The notes under the pieces were generated by a model. The model searched no databases and was not told the origin of the DNA. It saw only the letters and a program-made list of their open reading frames with translations. A program made the translations under genes and the position numbers. Below, piece by piece: positions 29,336 through 38,386 of a stretch of 64,000 nt of DNA. How positions within the stretch are numbered: position 1 is the stretch's first letter; the number at the start of each line of letters is the position of its first letter. This DNA comes from CAWHNT01 sp963830775 (lineage in GTDB: Bacteria > Pseudomonadota > Alphaproteobacteria > Geminicoccales > Geminicoccaceae): contig CAWHNT010000011.1 in the NCBI GenBank assembly GCA_963830775.1, positions 135,433-199,432 of the forward strand. Reading direction: 5' to 3'.

Positions 29336-30559
29336 TCAGCCCTGGTCGAGCCCGTAGGCCGCGTGCAGCGCCCTGAGCGCCAGCTCCTTGTAGGCGTCCT
29401 CGATCAGGACCGAGATCTTGATCTCGGAAGTGGAGATCGCCTGGATGTTGATGCCCTTCGCGGCGAGCGTCCTGAACATCCGGTGGGCGATGCCGGCATG
29501 GCTGCGCATGCCGACGCCGATGACCGAGATCTTCACCACCTTGTCGTCGGCGACGATGCCCTCGAAGCCGATCTCGGAGCGCACCCGCTCCAGGACGGTC
29601 ATCGCCCGCGGCAGCTCGGCATTGCTCACCGTGAAGGTCATGTTGGCGTAGACGCCGTCGCGGCTCACCGACTGCACGATCATGTCGACATTGATGCTGG
29701 CCTCGGCCAGGGGCCCGAAGATGGCGGCCGCGATGCCCGGCCGGTCCTTCACCCCATGGACCGTGATCCGCGCCTCGGTGTGGCTGTAGGCGATGCCGCT
29801 GACGATCTGGCTTTCCACGATCTCATCCTCATCGACGACGAGCGTGCCGGGCTTGTCCTCGAAACTCGAGAGCACCTGCACCCGCACGCCGTGCCGCATG
29901 GCCAGCGCCACCGAGCGCGTCTCCAGCACCTTGGCCCCCACCGACGCCATCTCCAGCATCTCCTCGTAGGTGATGCGGGCGAGCTTGCGCGCACGGGGCA
30001 CGATGCGCGGGTCGGTGGTGTAGACGCCGTCGACATCGGTGAAGATGTCGCAGCGGTCGGCCTTGAGCGCTGCCGCCAGTGCCACGGCCGAGGTGTCGGA
30101 GCCGCCGCGGCCCAGCGTGGTGACGCGGCCATCCGGGCCCAGGCCCTGGAAGCCCGCCATGACGGCCACCTGCCCGCGCTCCAGGCACGCCCTGACCGGG
30201 GCGGGGTCGAACTCGACGATCCTGGCCTTGCCGTGCGCCTCGTCCGTGCGCAAGCCCGCCTGCCAGCCCAGGAAGGACCGGGCCGGCACGCCCAGGCCCT
30301 GCAGGGCGATGGCGAGGAGGCCGATCGTGATCTGCTCGCCGGTCGCCACCACCTGATCGTACTCGGCGGTGTCGTAGGTGGCGGGATCCAGCTCCTGGAC
30401 CCAGCGCACGAGCTGGTTCGTGGTTCCGGCCATGGCGGAGAGCACGACGGCCACGCGCTCGCCCCGATCCACATGCCGCTTGATCCGGCCGGCCACGTGG
30501 CGGATGCGGTCTAGATCGGCGACCGAGGTGCCGCCATACTTCTGCACGACAAGCGTCAC
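29336..30559 (-). CDS. lysC: aspartate kinase
   Basis: LysC phosphorylates aspartate, the first step to lysine, threonine and methionine. VVQKYGGTSVADLDRI begins the kinase domain, and GRGGSDTSAVALAAALKA with FTDVDGVYTTDPRIV are further family marks. Two ACT domains at about residues 265-405 (RITVHGVKDRPGIAAAIFGP and ISVIGVGMRSHAGIAHRMF) provide feedback control by amino acids. GTG at 30559 gives 407 residues, the normal length; the open frame extends upstream without family likeness. It is divergent from ubiG across 124 bases that must hold both promoters. Confidence 0.95.
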   Translation of the reverse strand: MTLVVQKYGGTSVADLDRIRHVAGRIKRHVDRGERVAVVLSAMAGTTNQLVRWVQELDPATYDTAEYDQVVATGEQITIGLLAIALQGLGVPARSFLGWQAGLRTDEAHGKARIVEFDPAPVRACLERGQVAVMAGFQGLGPDGRVTTLGRGGSDTSAVALAAALKADRCDIFTDVDGVYTTDPRIVPRARKLARITYEEMLEMASVGAKVLETRSVALAMRHGVRVQVLSSFEDKPGTLVVDEDEIVESQIVSGIAYSHTEARITVHGVKDRPGIAAAIFGPLAEASINVDMIVQSVSRDGVYANMTFTVSNAELPRAMTVLERVRSEIGFEGIVADDKVVKISVIGVGMRSHAGIAHRMFRTLAAKGINIQAISTSEIKISVLIEDAYKELALRALHAAYGLDQG

Positions 30560-30683
30560 GTGGACCCGCGTTCCATGGCTGTGTGCCCGCGTTCCCAAGA
30601 GTTTGGGGCGGGCTCTGCGATTGGCCGCCGTCTTAACCGCGAGCCGCCCCATCGGCAAGGTCCCGCCAGGAAGGCTGGAGGCG

Positions 30684-31412
30684 ATGCAAGAGGTCGACCC
30701 GCGCGAGATCGAGCGCTTCACGGCCCTGGCCCAGGGCTGGTGGGACGCTGCCGGGCCGATGGCGCCCTTGCACCGGATGGGGCCGGTCCGCATCGCCTAT
30801 ATCCGCGACCAGGCCTGCCGCCATCTGGGCCGCCCGGCCGCTGTCCGGCAGCCGCTGGCGGGGCTGCGCGTCCTCGACATCGGCTGCGGCGGCGGCCTCG
30901 TGGCCGAGCCCCTCACCCGTCTCGGTGCCCGGGTCACCGGCATCGACCCCACGCCCGAGCTGATCCAGGTCGCCCAGGCCCATGCCGAGGAGGCCGGGCT
31001 CGAGATCGCCTACGAGGCCACGACCCTGGAGACGGTGGCCGACCGCGGCCAGCGCTTCGACCTCGTGCTGGCCCTCGAGGTGGTCGAGCACGTCCCCGAC
31101 CTGCCGCTCTTCCTGGCCGCCCTGGCCCAGGCCACCCGCCCCGGCGGCCTCGTCATCCTCTCCACGCTCAGCCGCACGCTGGCGAGCTTCCTCTCCGCCA
31201 TCGTCGGTGCGGAGTACCTGCTGGGCTGGCTGCCCCGCGGCACCCACCGCTGGGGCGCCTTCCTCACCCCGGCCGAGCTCGCCCACCATCTCCGCCGCGT
31301 CGACCTGCGCCCCGTCGACATCAGCGGCGTCGCCTACCGCGCCGACCGCCAGGAGTTCCAGCTCGCGCGCGATCCAGGGGTGAACTATTTCCTCGCCGCG
31401 CTGCGCGGGTGA
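30684..31412 (+). CDS. ubiG: ubiquinone biosynthesis O-methyltransferase UbiG
   Basis: UbiG performs both O-methylations of the ubiquinone ring using S-adenosylmethionine. ERFTALAQGWWDAAGPMAPL is the family N-terminus, then VLDIGCGGGLVAEPLTRLGA (SAM site), EVVEHVPDLPLFL and TLSRTLASFLSAI. The product has 242 residues. ATG at 30684 follows GGAGGCG closely. Divergence from lysC is common in alphaproteobacteria. Confidence 0.95.
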   Translation: MQEVDPREIERFTALAQGWWDAAGPMAPLHRMGPVRIAYIRDQACRHLGRPAAVRQPLAGLRVLDIGCGGGLVAEPLTRLGARVTGIDPTPELIQVAQAHAEEAGLEIAYEATTLETVADRGQRFDLVLALEVVEHVPDLPLFLAALAQATRPGGLVILSTLSRTLASFLSAIVGAEYLLGWLPRGTHRWGAFLTPAELAHHLRRVDLRPVDISGVAYRADRQEFQLARDPGVNYFLAALRG

Positions 31413-31477
31413 GCGGCCGCGAGCTCGCGCCGATCCGGCCCCCTCCTCCATCACCCTGTGCCCAATCTGCCACTGCT

Positions 31478-31498
31478 CCCTTAATCCTTCATTAAGGG
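31478..31498. promoter_or_regulatory. CtrA-like site inside a perfect dyad
   Basis: CCCTTAAT-CCTTC-ATTAAGGG is a perfect inverted repeat with 8-base arms. It contains TTAA-N7-TTAA (31481-31495), the CtrA full-site pattern. It is 66 bases after ubiG and 161 bases before the ATG of a 50-codon gene. It might instead be a weak hairpin ending the ubiG transcript, since no T-run follows. Confidence 0.45.
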
Positions 31499-31658
31499 TC
31501 CCGAGTTATGCTACTGTCAGTTGAGACGTGGCAGGTGCGACTTGCTGTGGCATGCCACACGGTTCTGCGGTGCTTCGGGTCACAGACGATCGGAATCGCC
31601 GCTGGCAAGTTCTAGCCATCAGGCGGGCTGACCCGCCTGCTCGATGAGGGGACGTGAC

Positions 31659-31811
31659 ATGAAGGCGATCTGGATCGTCCGCTGGCGCGGGCTCGACGAG
31701 CAGTGCTCCTGCTCCGAGGAAGCGATGGACCGCTGGGACCAGCTGGATGCCCGCGGGATCGAGGCCGAGGTCTACGAGGTGCTGGATGGAAAGCGCCGGC
31801 GGGTGATGTGA
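31659..31811 (+). CDS. small hypothetical protein (50 aa)
   Basis: The ATG at 31659 follows GAGGGG at about 6 bases and opens a 50-residue frame. It begins MKAIWIVRWRGLDEQCSCSE and ends LDGKRRRVM. The sequence is compact and shows codon use like its neighbours (third positions mostly G or C). I recognise no family. A CtrA-like dyad lies upstream. It is separated from the ISAs1 debris by about 60 bases. Confidence 0.45.
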   Translation: MKAIWIVRWRGLDEQCSCSEEAMDRWDQLDARGIEAEVYEVLDGKRRRVM

Positions 31812-31874
31812 TAAGTGCCGGCGTTCCACCACCCCACGAACCCGCAGCAACTTCTGTGCTGCGTTCTTGGGCCT

Positions 31875-31955
31875 GATCAGCGGGATCCGGCAGTCAAGGG
31901 TGCATAACATCGGCTACGCCGACCGTAGGCCCTTGACTGCCGGATCCCGCTGATC
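31875..31955. repeat. 26-bp perfect inverted repeat, possible head-to-head IS ends
   Basis: GATCAGCGGGATCCGGCAGT plus CAAGGG (31875-31900) is the exact reverse complement of 31930-31955. The arms are 29 bases apart, and the spacer holds a nested CTACG/CGTAG stem. It sits just before the ISAs1-type transposase remnant. Two insertion-sequence termini facing each other is my preferred reading; a long RNA hairpin is possible. Confidence 0.55.
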
Positions 31956-32229
31956 GGAAGCTTGCCATGACCAAGCGGCACGATCTGGCGCAGCAGACCT
32001 TCTCAGATGTCGGGCAGCTCGACAGCGCCATCCATGCTGCCGCCCGCGACCTCAACCATGAGCGAAACCAGCCAATGTGCGCGGACATGTCCAGAGCTGC
32101 TTAACGTCAAGTCGGCTTCGATCCTCCGGCTCATGGTGCTGCCCACCACCCGATGTGACCATCATCCGCCAGGAGGCGGTTGATCCTGCTCCGGATGGGG
32201 TCGCGGCGAGGACGCCGCAGAGGGACTTG

Positions 32230-33068
32230 ATCCGGACCGCTCGGCACCCCTGCTTTGCACGTTGGGTCGAGGAACTGTGTGAGGCGGAGCCGGACCTGAT
32301 CGTCATCGACAGCAAGACCTCGCGCCGTACGCATGCCCGCAGCAAAGGACGTGAGCCGCTGCATCTTGTCTCTGCTTGGGCCAGTCGTCTGCGCTTGGTA
32401 CTCGGCCAGGAGGCGGTGAGCGGCAAATAGAACAAGATCACCGCCATTCCGCTGCTCCTGGTGCGGCTGGCGCTCAAGGGCGCCCAGGTCGAGATCGCCA
32501 CGGCCATGCTGGGCCGCGGCGGCGACTATATACCGGCGCTCAAGGCGAACCGCCCGGCCACCTTCAAGGACGTGGAGACCTTCTTCGCCGATCCGGCGCC
32601 CGACGGTATCGAGACCAGCACAACGACCGACGGCGACCATGGCCGGATCGACGTCCGCCGCCACGCCGCCACGACGTAGCTTGGCTGTTCTCGGACCGGC
32701 GCTACCCGGGCGAGGTGGCGTTCCCCGGCCGCGGCACGATCGGGATGGTCGAGAGCGAGACTCTGCGCGACTGCAAGGCCAGCCGGGAGCGGCACTACTA
32801 CCTGTGCTCGGCCAAGCTGGACGCCGCCACCTTCGCCCATGCCGTCCGCGGCCATTGGGGAATCGAGAACCGCCTGCGCCGGGTCTCGGACGTAGTCTTC
32901 AAGGAAGATCAAGCCCGCCTGCGCAGCGACCACGCGCCCGTGAACATGGCTGTGGTCAGACACATGGCCACGAACCTACTGCACCAAGCTAAGCCCACGA
33001 CCTCGCTCAAGAACAGCACGAAGCGGGCAGGGTGGAACATGACCTCCCTGGAGAGCCTCCTCCGCTAG
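32230..33068 (+). pseudogene. ISAs1-family transposase remnant
   Basis: The reading frame pieces match ISAs1-family (H-repeat-like) transposases in order. DLIVIDSKTSRRTHARS is followed by EPLHLVSAWASRLRLVLGQE, KITAIPLLLVRLALKGA, LKANRPATFKDVETFF, DGDHGRIDVRRH, VAWLFSDRRYPGE, FAHAVRGHWGIENRL and VVRHMATNLL. A stop interrupts the frame after AVSGK at about 32428, and a frame change lies near 32675. The N-terminal third is missing or scrambled. The element is dead. Usual length would be about 370-400 codons. Confidence 0.8.
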
Positions 33069-33109
33069 GCCGCGTGAAAGGACGTTCATCCGTTTGCCCC
33101 AGCTTCACC

Positions 33110-33115
33110 TATAAT
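33110..33115 (+). promoter_or_regulatory. candidate -10 box (TATAAT) before ssuA
   Basis: A perfect TATAAT lies 66 bases upstream of the ssuA ATG in a locally AT-rich stretch that also holds an imperfect dyad around TTGATCAGATAG. No good -35 hexamer is seen at 16-18 bases, so an activator may be needed, as CysB-type regulators are for ssu operons elsewhere (inference). Confidence 0.35.
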
Positions 33116-33180
33116 CTCTATTGATCAGATAGACTCAAATCGCTAGTGCATCGACCCGAGCGCTGGACTTGGAGAGGGCG

Positions 33181-34125
33181 ATGCGACGTAGAGAGGCTCT
33201 GGCTGCCGCTGGGCTGGCGATCTCGGCTCTTGGGGTTGGGCTGCCGGCGCTTGCGGCGGATAGAACGCTGCGGATCGGGTACCAGAAGTATGGCACCCTC
33301 GTGCTGCTGAAGGAGCGCGGTACGCTGGAGAAGCGGCTGGCGCCGGCCGGCTACGAGGTGAGCTGGACCGAGTTCCCAGCCGGTCCGCAGCTGCTGGAAG
33401 CGCTCAATGTCGGCGCCATCGACTTCGGGACCACGGGCGAGGCGCCGCCGATCTTCGCGCAGGCGGCCGGGGCGCCTCTGGTCTATGTCGGCTACGAGCC
33501 GCCGGCGCCGACCGGCGAGGCCATCATCGTGCCCGCGGACTCGCCGATCCAGAGCGTGGCGGAGCTGAAGGGGGGCAAGGTGGCCCTGAACAAGGGTTCC
33601 AACGTCCATTACCTCCTGCTGCGGGCGCTCGAGGCCTCGTCCCTGACGCTGGCCGACATCGAGCCCGCCTACATGCCACCGGCCGATGCGCGCGCCGCCT
33701 TCGAGCGCGGTGCCGTCGATGCCTGGGTGATCTGGGACCCGTTCCTGGCCGCGGCCCAGGCGGCCACCGGTGCCCGGACGCTGGCCGACGGCAAGGGGCT
33801 GGTCGACAACCATCAGTTCTTCCTGGCCTCGCAGGATCTCGTGGCGCGGGATTCCAGCCTGGTGCGGACCATCATCGAGGAGCTGGACTCGGCCGACCGC
33901 TGGGCGCAGGCCAGCCAGGCCGAGGTGGCGCGGCTCATCGGCCCGCGCGTAGGGATCCCGGCGCCGATCCTGGAGGTGGCGCTGGCGCGGGTCAGCTACG
34001 GCGTGGCGCCAGTCACGGCCGACGTCCTGGCCAAGCAGCAGCTGATCGCCGACGCCTTCCACAAGATCGGCCTGATCCCCAAGCGCATCGACGTCAACGA
34101 GGCAGCCTGGAGGCCCGGCGCATGA
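33181..34125 (+). CDS. ssuA: aliphatic sulfonate ABC transporter substrate-binding protein
   Basis: SsuA captures sulfonates in the periplasm. A twin-Arg-like N-terminus (MRRREALAAAGLAISALGVG) leads to an Ala-rich cleavage region ending ALAADRT. LRIGYQKYGTLVLLKERG and NVGAIDFGTTGEAPPIFAQA are classic SsuA marks. DAWVIWDPFLAAAQ is also conserved. ATG at 33181 follows GGAGAGGGCG. The stop overlaps the ssuD start (ATGA). It is the first gene of the sulfonate operon. Confidence 0.93.
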   Translation: MRRREALAAAGLAISALGVGLPALAADRTLRIGYQKYGTLVLLKERGTLEKRLAPAGYEVSWTEFPAGPQLLEALNVGAIDFGTTGEAPPIFAQAAGAPLVYVGYEPPAPTGEAIIVPADSPIQSVAELKGGKVALNKGSNVHYLLLRALEASSLTLADIEPAYMPPADARAAFERGAVDAWVIWDPFLAAAQAATGARTLADGKGLVDNHQFFLASQDLVARDSSLVRTIIEELDSADRWAQASQAEVARLIGPRVGIPAPILEVALARVSYGVAPVTADVLAKQQLIADAFHKIGLIPKRIDVNEAAWRPGA

Positions 34126-35300
34126 AGCCCGAGCCGGCAGCGAAGGCCAACGTCCTCTGGTTCATCCCGACCCATGGCGACGGCCGCTATCTCGGCACCA
34201 CGATCGGGGCCCGCGAAACCTCGCTCCCCTACCTGCGCCAGATTGCGCAGGCCGTGGACGAGCTCGGCTATTATGGCGTCCTGCTGCCCACGGGCCGCAG
34301 CTGCGAGGACAGCTGGGTCATCGCCAGTGCCCTCGTCCCATTGACCCAGCGCCTGCGCTTCCTCGTGGCCGTCCGGCCGGGGCTGCAGCAGCCCTCGATG
34401 GCGGCGCGGATGGCGGCGACGCTGGACCGGATCTCGGGCGGCCGCCTGCTCATCAACGTCGTCACCGGCGGCGACCCGGTCGAGCTCAAGGGCGACGGCA
34501 TCTTCCTCGACCACGCCACCCGCTATGCGGTCACCAGCGAGTTCCTGGAGATCTGGCGTCGGCTGATGGCGGGCGAGACGGTGGACTACGCCGGCTCGCA
34601 TCTTACGGTCGAGGATTCGCGCCTCTTCTTCCCGCCCGTGCAGCGGCCCTACCCGCCGCTCTATTTCGGCGGCTCGTCGGAGGCCGGGATGCAGGTCGCG
34701 GCCGAGCACTGCGACATGTACCTGACCTGGGGCGAGCCACCGATGGAGGTCGGGCAGAAGCTCCGGGCCGCCAACGAGATCGCGGCCGCACGCGGGCGGA
34801 AGCTGCGCTTCGGCATCAGGCTCCATGTCATCGTGCGCGAGACCGCGGCCGAGGCCTGGGCCGAGGCCGAGCGGCTGATCGCGCATGTCGACGACGAGAC
34901 CATCGCCCGGGCCCAGGCCACCTTCGCGCGGATGGATTCGGTGGGCCAGAAGCGCATGCTCCGCCTCCACGGCGGCAGCCGCGACAAGCTCGAGATCAGC
35001 CCCAACCTGTGGGCCGGCGTGGGCCTCGTGCGCGGCGGTGCCGGCACGGCCCTGGTCGGTGATCCGGAGACCGTGGCGGAGCGGATGCGCGAGTACATGG
35101 CGCTGGGTGTCGACAGCTTCATCCTCTCGGGCTACCCGCACCTTGAGGAATCCTACCGCTTCGCCGAGCTGGTCTTCCCGCATCTGCCGCTGGCGGAGGG
35201 CACGGGCCGCGAGCGCGGGCATATCAGCAACGAGGGCCCGTTCGGCGAGATGCTGGCCAACGAGCCTTTGCCCGTGCAGCGCTCCCGGGCGCAGTCATGA
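34122..35300 (+). CDS. ssuD: FMNH2-dependent alkanesulfonate monooxygenase
   Basis: SsuD uses reduced flavin and oxygen to cleave alkanesulfonates to aldehyde and sulfite. It is a bacterial-luciferase-type TIM barrel. LWFIPTHGDGRYLG at the N-terminus, LLPTGRSCEDSWV, VAVRPGLQQPSMAARMAATL and NVVTGGDPVEL are diagnostic. LYFGGSSEAG and GYPHLEESYR follow. The 392 residues match the family. It overlaps ssuA and ssuC by ATGA junctions, showing tight coupling. The flavin reductase partner (ssuE) is not seen; the nitroreductase at the operon end is not an obvious substitute. Confidence 0.95.
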   Translation: MKPEPAAKANVLWFIPTHGDGRYLGTTIGARETSLPYLRQIAQAVDELGYYGVLLPTGRSCEDSWVIASALVPLTQRLRFLVAVRPGLQQPSMAARMAATLDRISGGRLLINVVTGGDPVELKGDGIFLDHATRYAVTSEFLEIWRRLMAGETVDYAGSHLTVEDSRLFFPPVQRPYPPLYFGGSSEAGMQVAAEHCDMYLTWGEPPMEVGQKLRAANEIAAARGRKLRFGIRLHVIVRETAAEAWAEAERLIAHVDDETIARAQATFARMDSVGQKRMLRLHGGSRDKLEISPNLWAGVGLVRGGAGTALVGDPETVAERMREYMALGVDSFILSGYPHLEESYRFAELVFPHLPLAEGTGRERGHISNEGPFGEMLANEPLPVQRSRAQS

Positions 35301-36088
35301 GCGGGTTGGCAAGGGCCATCTCGCAGCGGGCGGCACCCTGGCTGGTACCTCTGGGGCTGCTGGCAGCCTGGGAGATCGCGGCCGATACCGGGATGCTCTC
35401 GGCACGCCTGCTGCCCGCACCCAGCGCCACCCTCAGGGCCGCCTGGGAGGTGATGGTCTCGGGCGTGCTGGCGGAGCATGTGGCGATCAGCGCGCGGCGG
35501 GCCCTGATCGGGCTCGCCATCGGCGGCAGCCTGGGCTTCCTCCTGGGCCTGCTCAATGCCGTGGTGCCGGCAGCCGAGCGCATGCTCGATTCGACCCTCC
35601 AGATGCTGCGCAACATCCCGCATCTCGCCATCATCCCGCTGGTCATCCTCTGGTTCGGGATCGGCGAGGAGGCCAAGGTCTTCCTGGTCGCGGCCGGCGT
35701 GCTGTTCCCGATCTACCTCAACACCTTCCACGGCATCCGCACGGTCGATCGCGGGCTGATCGAGATGGCCCGCTCCTATGGCCTGTCGCAGGCTGCACTC
35801 TTCTGGCGGATCATCCTGCCAGGCGCCCTGCCGTCGATCCTGATCGGCCTGCGCTATGCCTTGGGCATCATGTGGCTGACCCTCATCGTCGCCGAGACGA
35901 TCTCGGCCACCTCCGGCATCGGCTACATGACCATGAACGCGCGCGAGTTCCTGCAGACGGACGTCGTGCTGCTGGGCGTCATCGTCTACGCGCTCCTGGG
36001 CAAGCTCGCCGACAGCGCCACCCGGCTGCTGGAGCGGCGCTGCCTCGCCTGGCACCCGGCCTACCAGGCGGGAGGAGCCCCGGCATGA
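35297..36088 (+). CDS. ssuC: aliphatic sulfonate ABC transporter permease
   Basis: SsuC forms the membrane channel. About six membrane helices are seen, and the EAA-like loop reads MARSYGLSQAALFWRIILPG with ALPSILIGLRYALG, the site that contacts SsuB. LRNIPHLAIIPLVILWFGIG is a family mark. The length of 263 residues is normal. Its start overlaps the ssuD stop and its stop overlaps the ssuB start. Confidence 0.93.
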   Translation: MSGLARAISQRAAPWLVPLGLLAAWEIAADTGMLSARLLPAPSATLRAAWEVMVSGVLAEHVAISARRALIGLAIGGSLGFLLGLLNAVVPAAERMLDSTLQMLRNIPHLAIIPLVILWFGIGEEAKVFLVAAGVLFPIYLNTFHGIRTVDRGLIEMARSYGLSQAALFWRIILPGALPSILIGLRYALGIMWLTLIVAETISATSGIGYMTMNAREFLQTDVVLLGVIVYALLGKLADSATRLLERRCLAWHPAYQAGGAPA

Positions 36089-36861
36089 GCGCCACGCTGG
36101 CCTTTCCGCGCCCGCTGGCCAGGGAGCGGCGGGCCGTTGCCCGTCCTGCCGGCGGCACCGGGCTCGAGGTGCAGCTCACCGACATCTCGAAGAGGTTCGG
36201 CCTGCGGCTGGTGCTGGACGGGCTCGACCTCGATATCGCGCCTGGCGAGTTCGTGGCGATCATCGGCCGCTCGGGCTGCGGCAAGAGTACCCTACTGCGG
36301 CTGCTGGCCGGCCTCGATGTGCCCAATGCCGGCGAGCTGCTGCTCGACGGCAAGCCCTTCACGGGCCTGCCGCCGTCGGTGCGGATGCTGTTCCAGGATG
36401 CGCGGCTGGTGCCCTGGCAGCGCGTCCTGGAGAATGTCGGCATCGCGCGCGGCGAAGATTGGCGGGAGCGGGCGCAGGATGCGCTGGCCGATGTCGGCCT
36501 CGCCGACCGTGCGGGCGAGTGGCCGGCCGTGCTCTCGGGCGGCCAGCGCCAGCGCGTGTCCTTGGCCCGGGCGCTGGTGAGCCGGCCGCGGCTGCTCCTG
36601 CTGGACGAGCCGTTCGGGGCGCTCGATGCCCTGACCCGGCGCGACATGCACGAGCTCCTGAGCCGGATCTGGCAGCGGGACGGGTTCACGACCGTGCTCA
36701 TCACCCACGACGTGGCGGAAGCGGTGATGCTGGCCGATCGCGTCCTCGTGCTGCGCGAAGGGCGGTTCGTGCTCGACGTCGAGGTCGACGCAGCCCGGCC
36801 GCGCGAGCTGGGCGACAAGCACCTGGTCCAGCTGGAGCGCCGGATCCTGGCCGCCGTCTGA
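36085..36861 (+). CDS. ssuB: aliphatic sulfonate ABC transporter ATPase
   Basis: SsuB powers sulfonate import. Walker A is GRSGCGKSTLLRLLAGL, the signature is LSGGQRQRVSLARALV and Walker B is LLLLDEPFGALDALTR, followed by the H-loop TVLITHDVAEAV. VRMLFQDARLVPWQRVLENV is the Q-loop typical of nitrate/sulfonate/taurine ATPases. It has 258 residues. ATG at 36085 overlaps the ssuC stop. Confidence 0.93.
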   Translation: MSATLAFPRPLARERRAVARPAGGTGLEVQLTDISKRFGLRLVLDGLDLDIAPGEFVAIIGRSGCGKSTLLRLLAGLDVPNAGELLLDGKPFTGLPPSVRMLFQDARLVPWQRVLENVGIARGEDWRERAQDALADVGLADRAGEWPAVLSGGQRQRVSLARALVSRPRLLLLDEPFGALDALTRRDMHELLSRIWQRDGFTTVLITHDVAEAVMLADRVLVLREGRFVLDVEVDAARPRELGDKHLVQLERRILAAV

Positions 36862-36883
36862 TCCCGCCCGCGGGAGATCGTTC

Positions 36884-37522
36884 ATGCTGAAGCTTGCCCG
36901 TCCGGCCACGGTGCCGGAGCCCACCCGCACGCCCCTCGATGCCGCGAGCCTGAGCCGGCTCTTCCTCGAGCCGCGCACGCATTCCCACTGGCTCGACCTC
37001 GACGTGCCGGACGAGCTGCTGGAGGAGGCCTGGAACCTCACCCGGCTCGCCCCCACCAGCGCCAACGGCAGCCCGATGCGCCTCGTGCTGCTGCGCTCGC
37101 CCGAGGAGAAGGAGCGGCTCGTGCCGGCGCTGGATGCCGGCAACCGCACCAAGTCCCTGACCGCGCCGGTGGTGGCGATCCTGGCCTATGACTGCGAATT
37201 CTGGCGCACCCTGCCGCGCCTCTACCCGCACACGGATGCGGCGGCCTGGTTCCGTGACGACCCGCTCCTGGCGGAAGAGACGGCACTGCGCAACGGCACC
37301 CTCCAGGCTGCCTGGTACATGCTGGCGCTGCGCGCGCTGGGCCTCGATGTCGGCCCGCTCTCCGGCTTCAACAGTGCTGCCGTCGACCGACTCTTCTTCG
37401 CCGGCACCAGCCTGCGGACCAACCTGATCCTCAATATCGGCCATGGCGATCCCGAGCGTCTGCGCCCGCGCCTGCCCAGGCTCGACTTCCACGAGGTCGT
37501 GGTGGCGCTGGCGCCCTGGTAG
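36884..37522 (+). CDS. nitroreductase-family protein, malonic semialdehyde reductase (RutE)-like
   Basis: This 212-residue flavoprotein is close to the RutE/HadB branch of the nitroreductase family. RTHSHWLDLDVPDELLEEAW, LTRLAPTSANGSPMR and LQAAWYMLALRALGLDVGP with LSGFNSAAVD are the landmarks. Such enzymes reduce semialdehydes or enals with NAD(P)H and FMN. It begins 22 bases after ssuB and is likely the last gene of the sulfonate operon. It could reduce the aldehyde that SsuD releases (inference). No other rut genes are here, so I do not assign the symbol. Confidence 0.8.
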   Translation: MLKLARPATVPEPTRTPLDAASLSRLFLEPRTHSHWLDLDVPDELLEEAWNLTRLAPTSANGSPMRLVLLRSPEEKERLVPALDAGNRTKSLTAPVVAILAYDCEFWRTLPRLYPHTDAAAWFRDDPLLAEETALRNGTLQAAWYMLALRALGLDVGPLSGFNSAAVDRLFFAGTSLRTNLILNIGHGDPERLRPRLPRLDFHEVVVALAPW

Positions 37523-37563
37523 GAGCCAGGGCCGGCCCTGATCCGGTCGGTCAAGGGATGCTT

Positions 37564-38295
37564 CTAGGGCGCCTGGGCGCGCGGGGTCGGCTGCTCGTCG
37601 GGGGCCGCGTTCTTCAGCAGGAGCAGGGCCTCGATGGCGCGGCTCTGGTAGTCGCTGAGGACCGGCGTCGAGGAAGGCCGAGGTGAGCGGCGCTGTCGCC
37701 GGGGCGGCTCCGCGTCGGGAGCTGGTTCCTCAACAGGAGGAGCCTCGTCCGCCGCCACAGCGGCGTTGACCGCCGCATGCTCCTGCTGCAGCTCGCCGCG
37801 CAGCCGGCTCTCCACCCGCTGCATCGTGCGCAGCTCGGGATCGTCGGACGGGCGGGCAGCACGCGGCGAGGGGCTGGGCGTGCGCGGGGCTGGGGCAGGA
37901 GCGGCGGCGCGCTTGCTGGCGGCGATCACGCCGTCGGCCAGCGTGCGGGCCGGGTCCTTGCCCATCCGCTCCTGGAGCAGGATGAACATGGCCACCCGCA
38001 CGTCGCCCAGCGCCGTCGCCTCCATCAGCAGGTGGCGGGCGAGCTGGGTCAGGATGCGGCGCTGCTCGTCCTCGGGCATGGCGTGCAGGGTGTTGTAGCC
38101 GTCGATCAGGGCCTTGAACTCGGGCTCGGCCACGAGGGTCTCGACGTCGGCCGGGACCATGCCCTCCAGCCGTGCCACCTGCTTGGGCGTGAGGCCCATG
38201 GAGAGCTTCTGGCCCATGCGGCGGTCGCGGGCGGTGACGCGGGCGAAGGGGCGGTTGAGGCCCTTGCGGGTGGCGTAGTGGGCGGTGGCGAGCAT
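37564..38295 (-). CDS. hypothetical protein with helical N-terminus and Ala/Pro-rich C-terminus
   Basis: The N-terminal ~125 residues are helical and well structured: MGLTPKQVARLEGMVPADVE, then LVAEPEFKALIDGYNTLHAM, and RILTQLARHLLMEATALGDV. The first of these could be a helix-turn-helix. From about residue 130 the protein becomes Pro/Ala/Arg-rich and probably disordered. The last ~25 residues form a short helix (DYQSRAIEALLLLKN). I recognise no family. It converges with the nitroreductase gene and is the gene nearest the effector module, without evidence of a shared role. Confidence 0.6.
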   Translation of the reverse strand: MLATAHYATRKGLNRPFARVTARDRRMGQKLSMGLTPKQVARLEGMVPADVETLVAEPEFKALIDGYNTLHAMPEDEQRRILTQLARHLLMEATALGDVRVAMFILLQERMGKDPARTLADGVIAASKRAAAPAPAPRTPSPSPRAARPSDDPELRTMQRVESRLRGELQQEHAAVNAAVAADEAPPVEEPAPDAEPPRRQRRSPRPSSTPVLSDYQSRAIEALLLLKNAAPDEQPTPRAQAP

Positions 38296-38386
38296 GGGGA
38301 TGGCGTTTACAGGAATGTGAACCTAATTTCAAGGCCTGCCGGAGACAAGTAGTGGGAGATTGCTCATCCTGGATCGCGGGCGAGGC

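Noticed and set aside
28478..30514. 678-codon plus-strand open frame
   Set aside because: It is antisense to the flavin oxidoreductase and lysC, has no domain and shows the His/Gly/Arg-rich composition of a high-GC shadow frame.
37564..38295. part of the type III effector module
   Set aside because: It lies beside the Fic-like gene on the same strand but downstream, has a possible HTH-like N-terminus and no effector or chaperone feature. Proximity alone is not enough.
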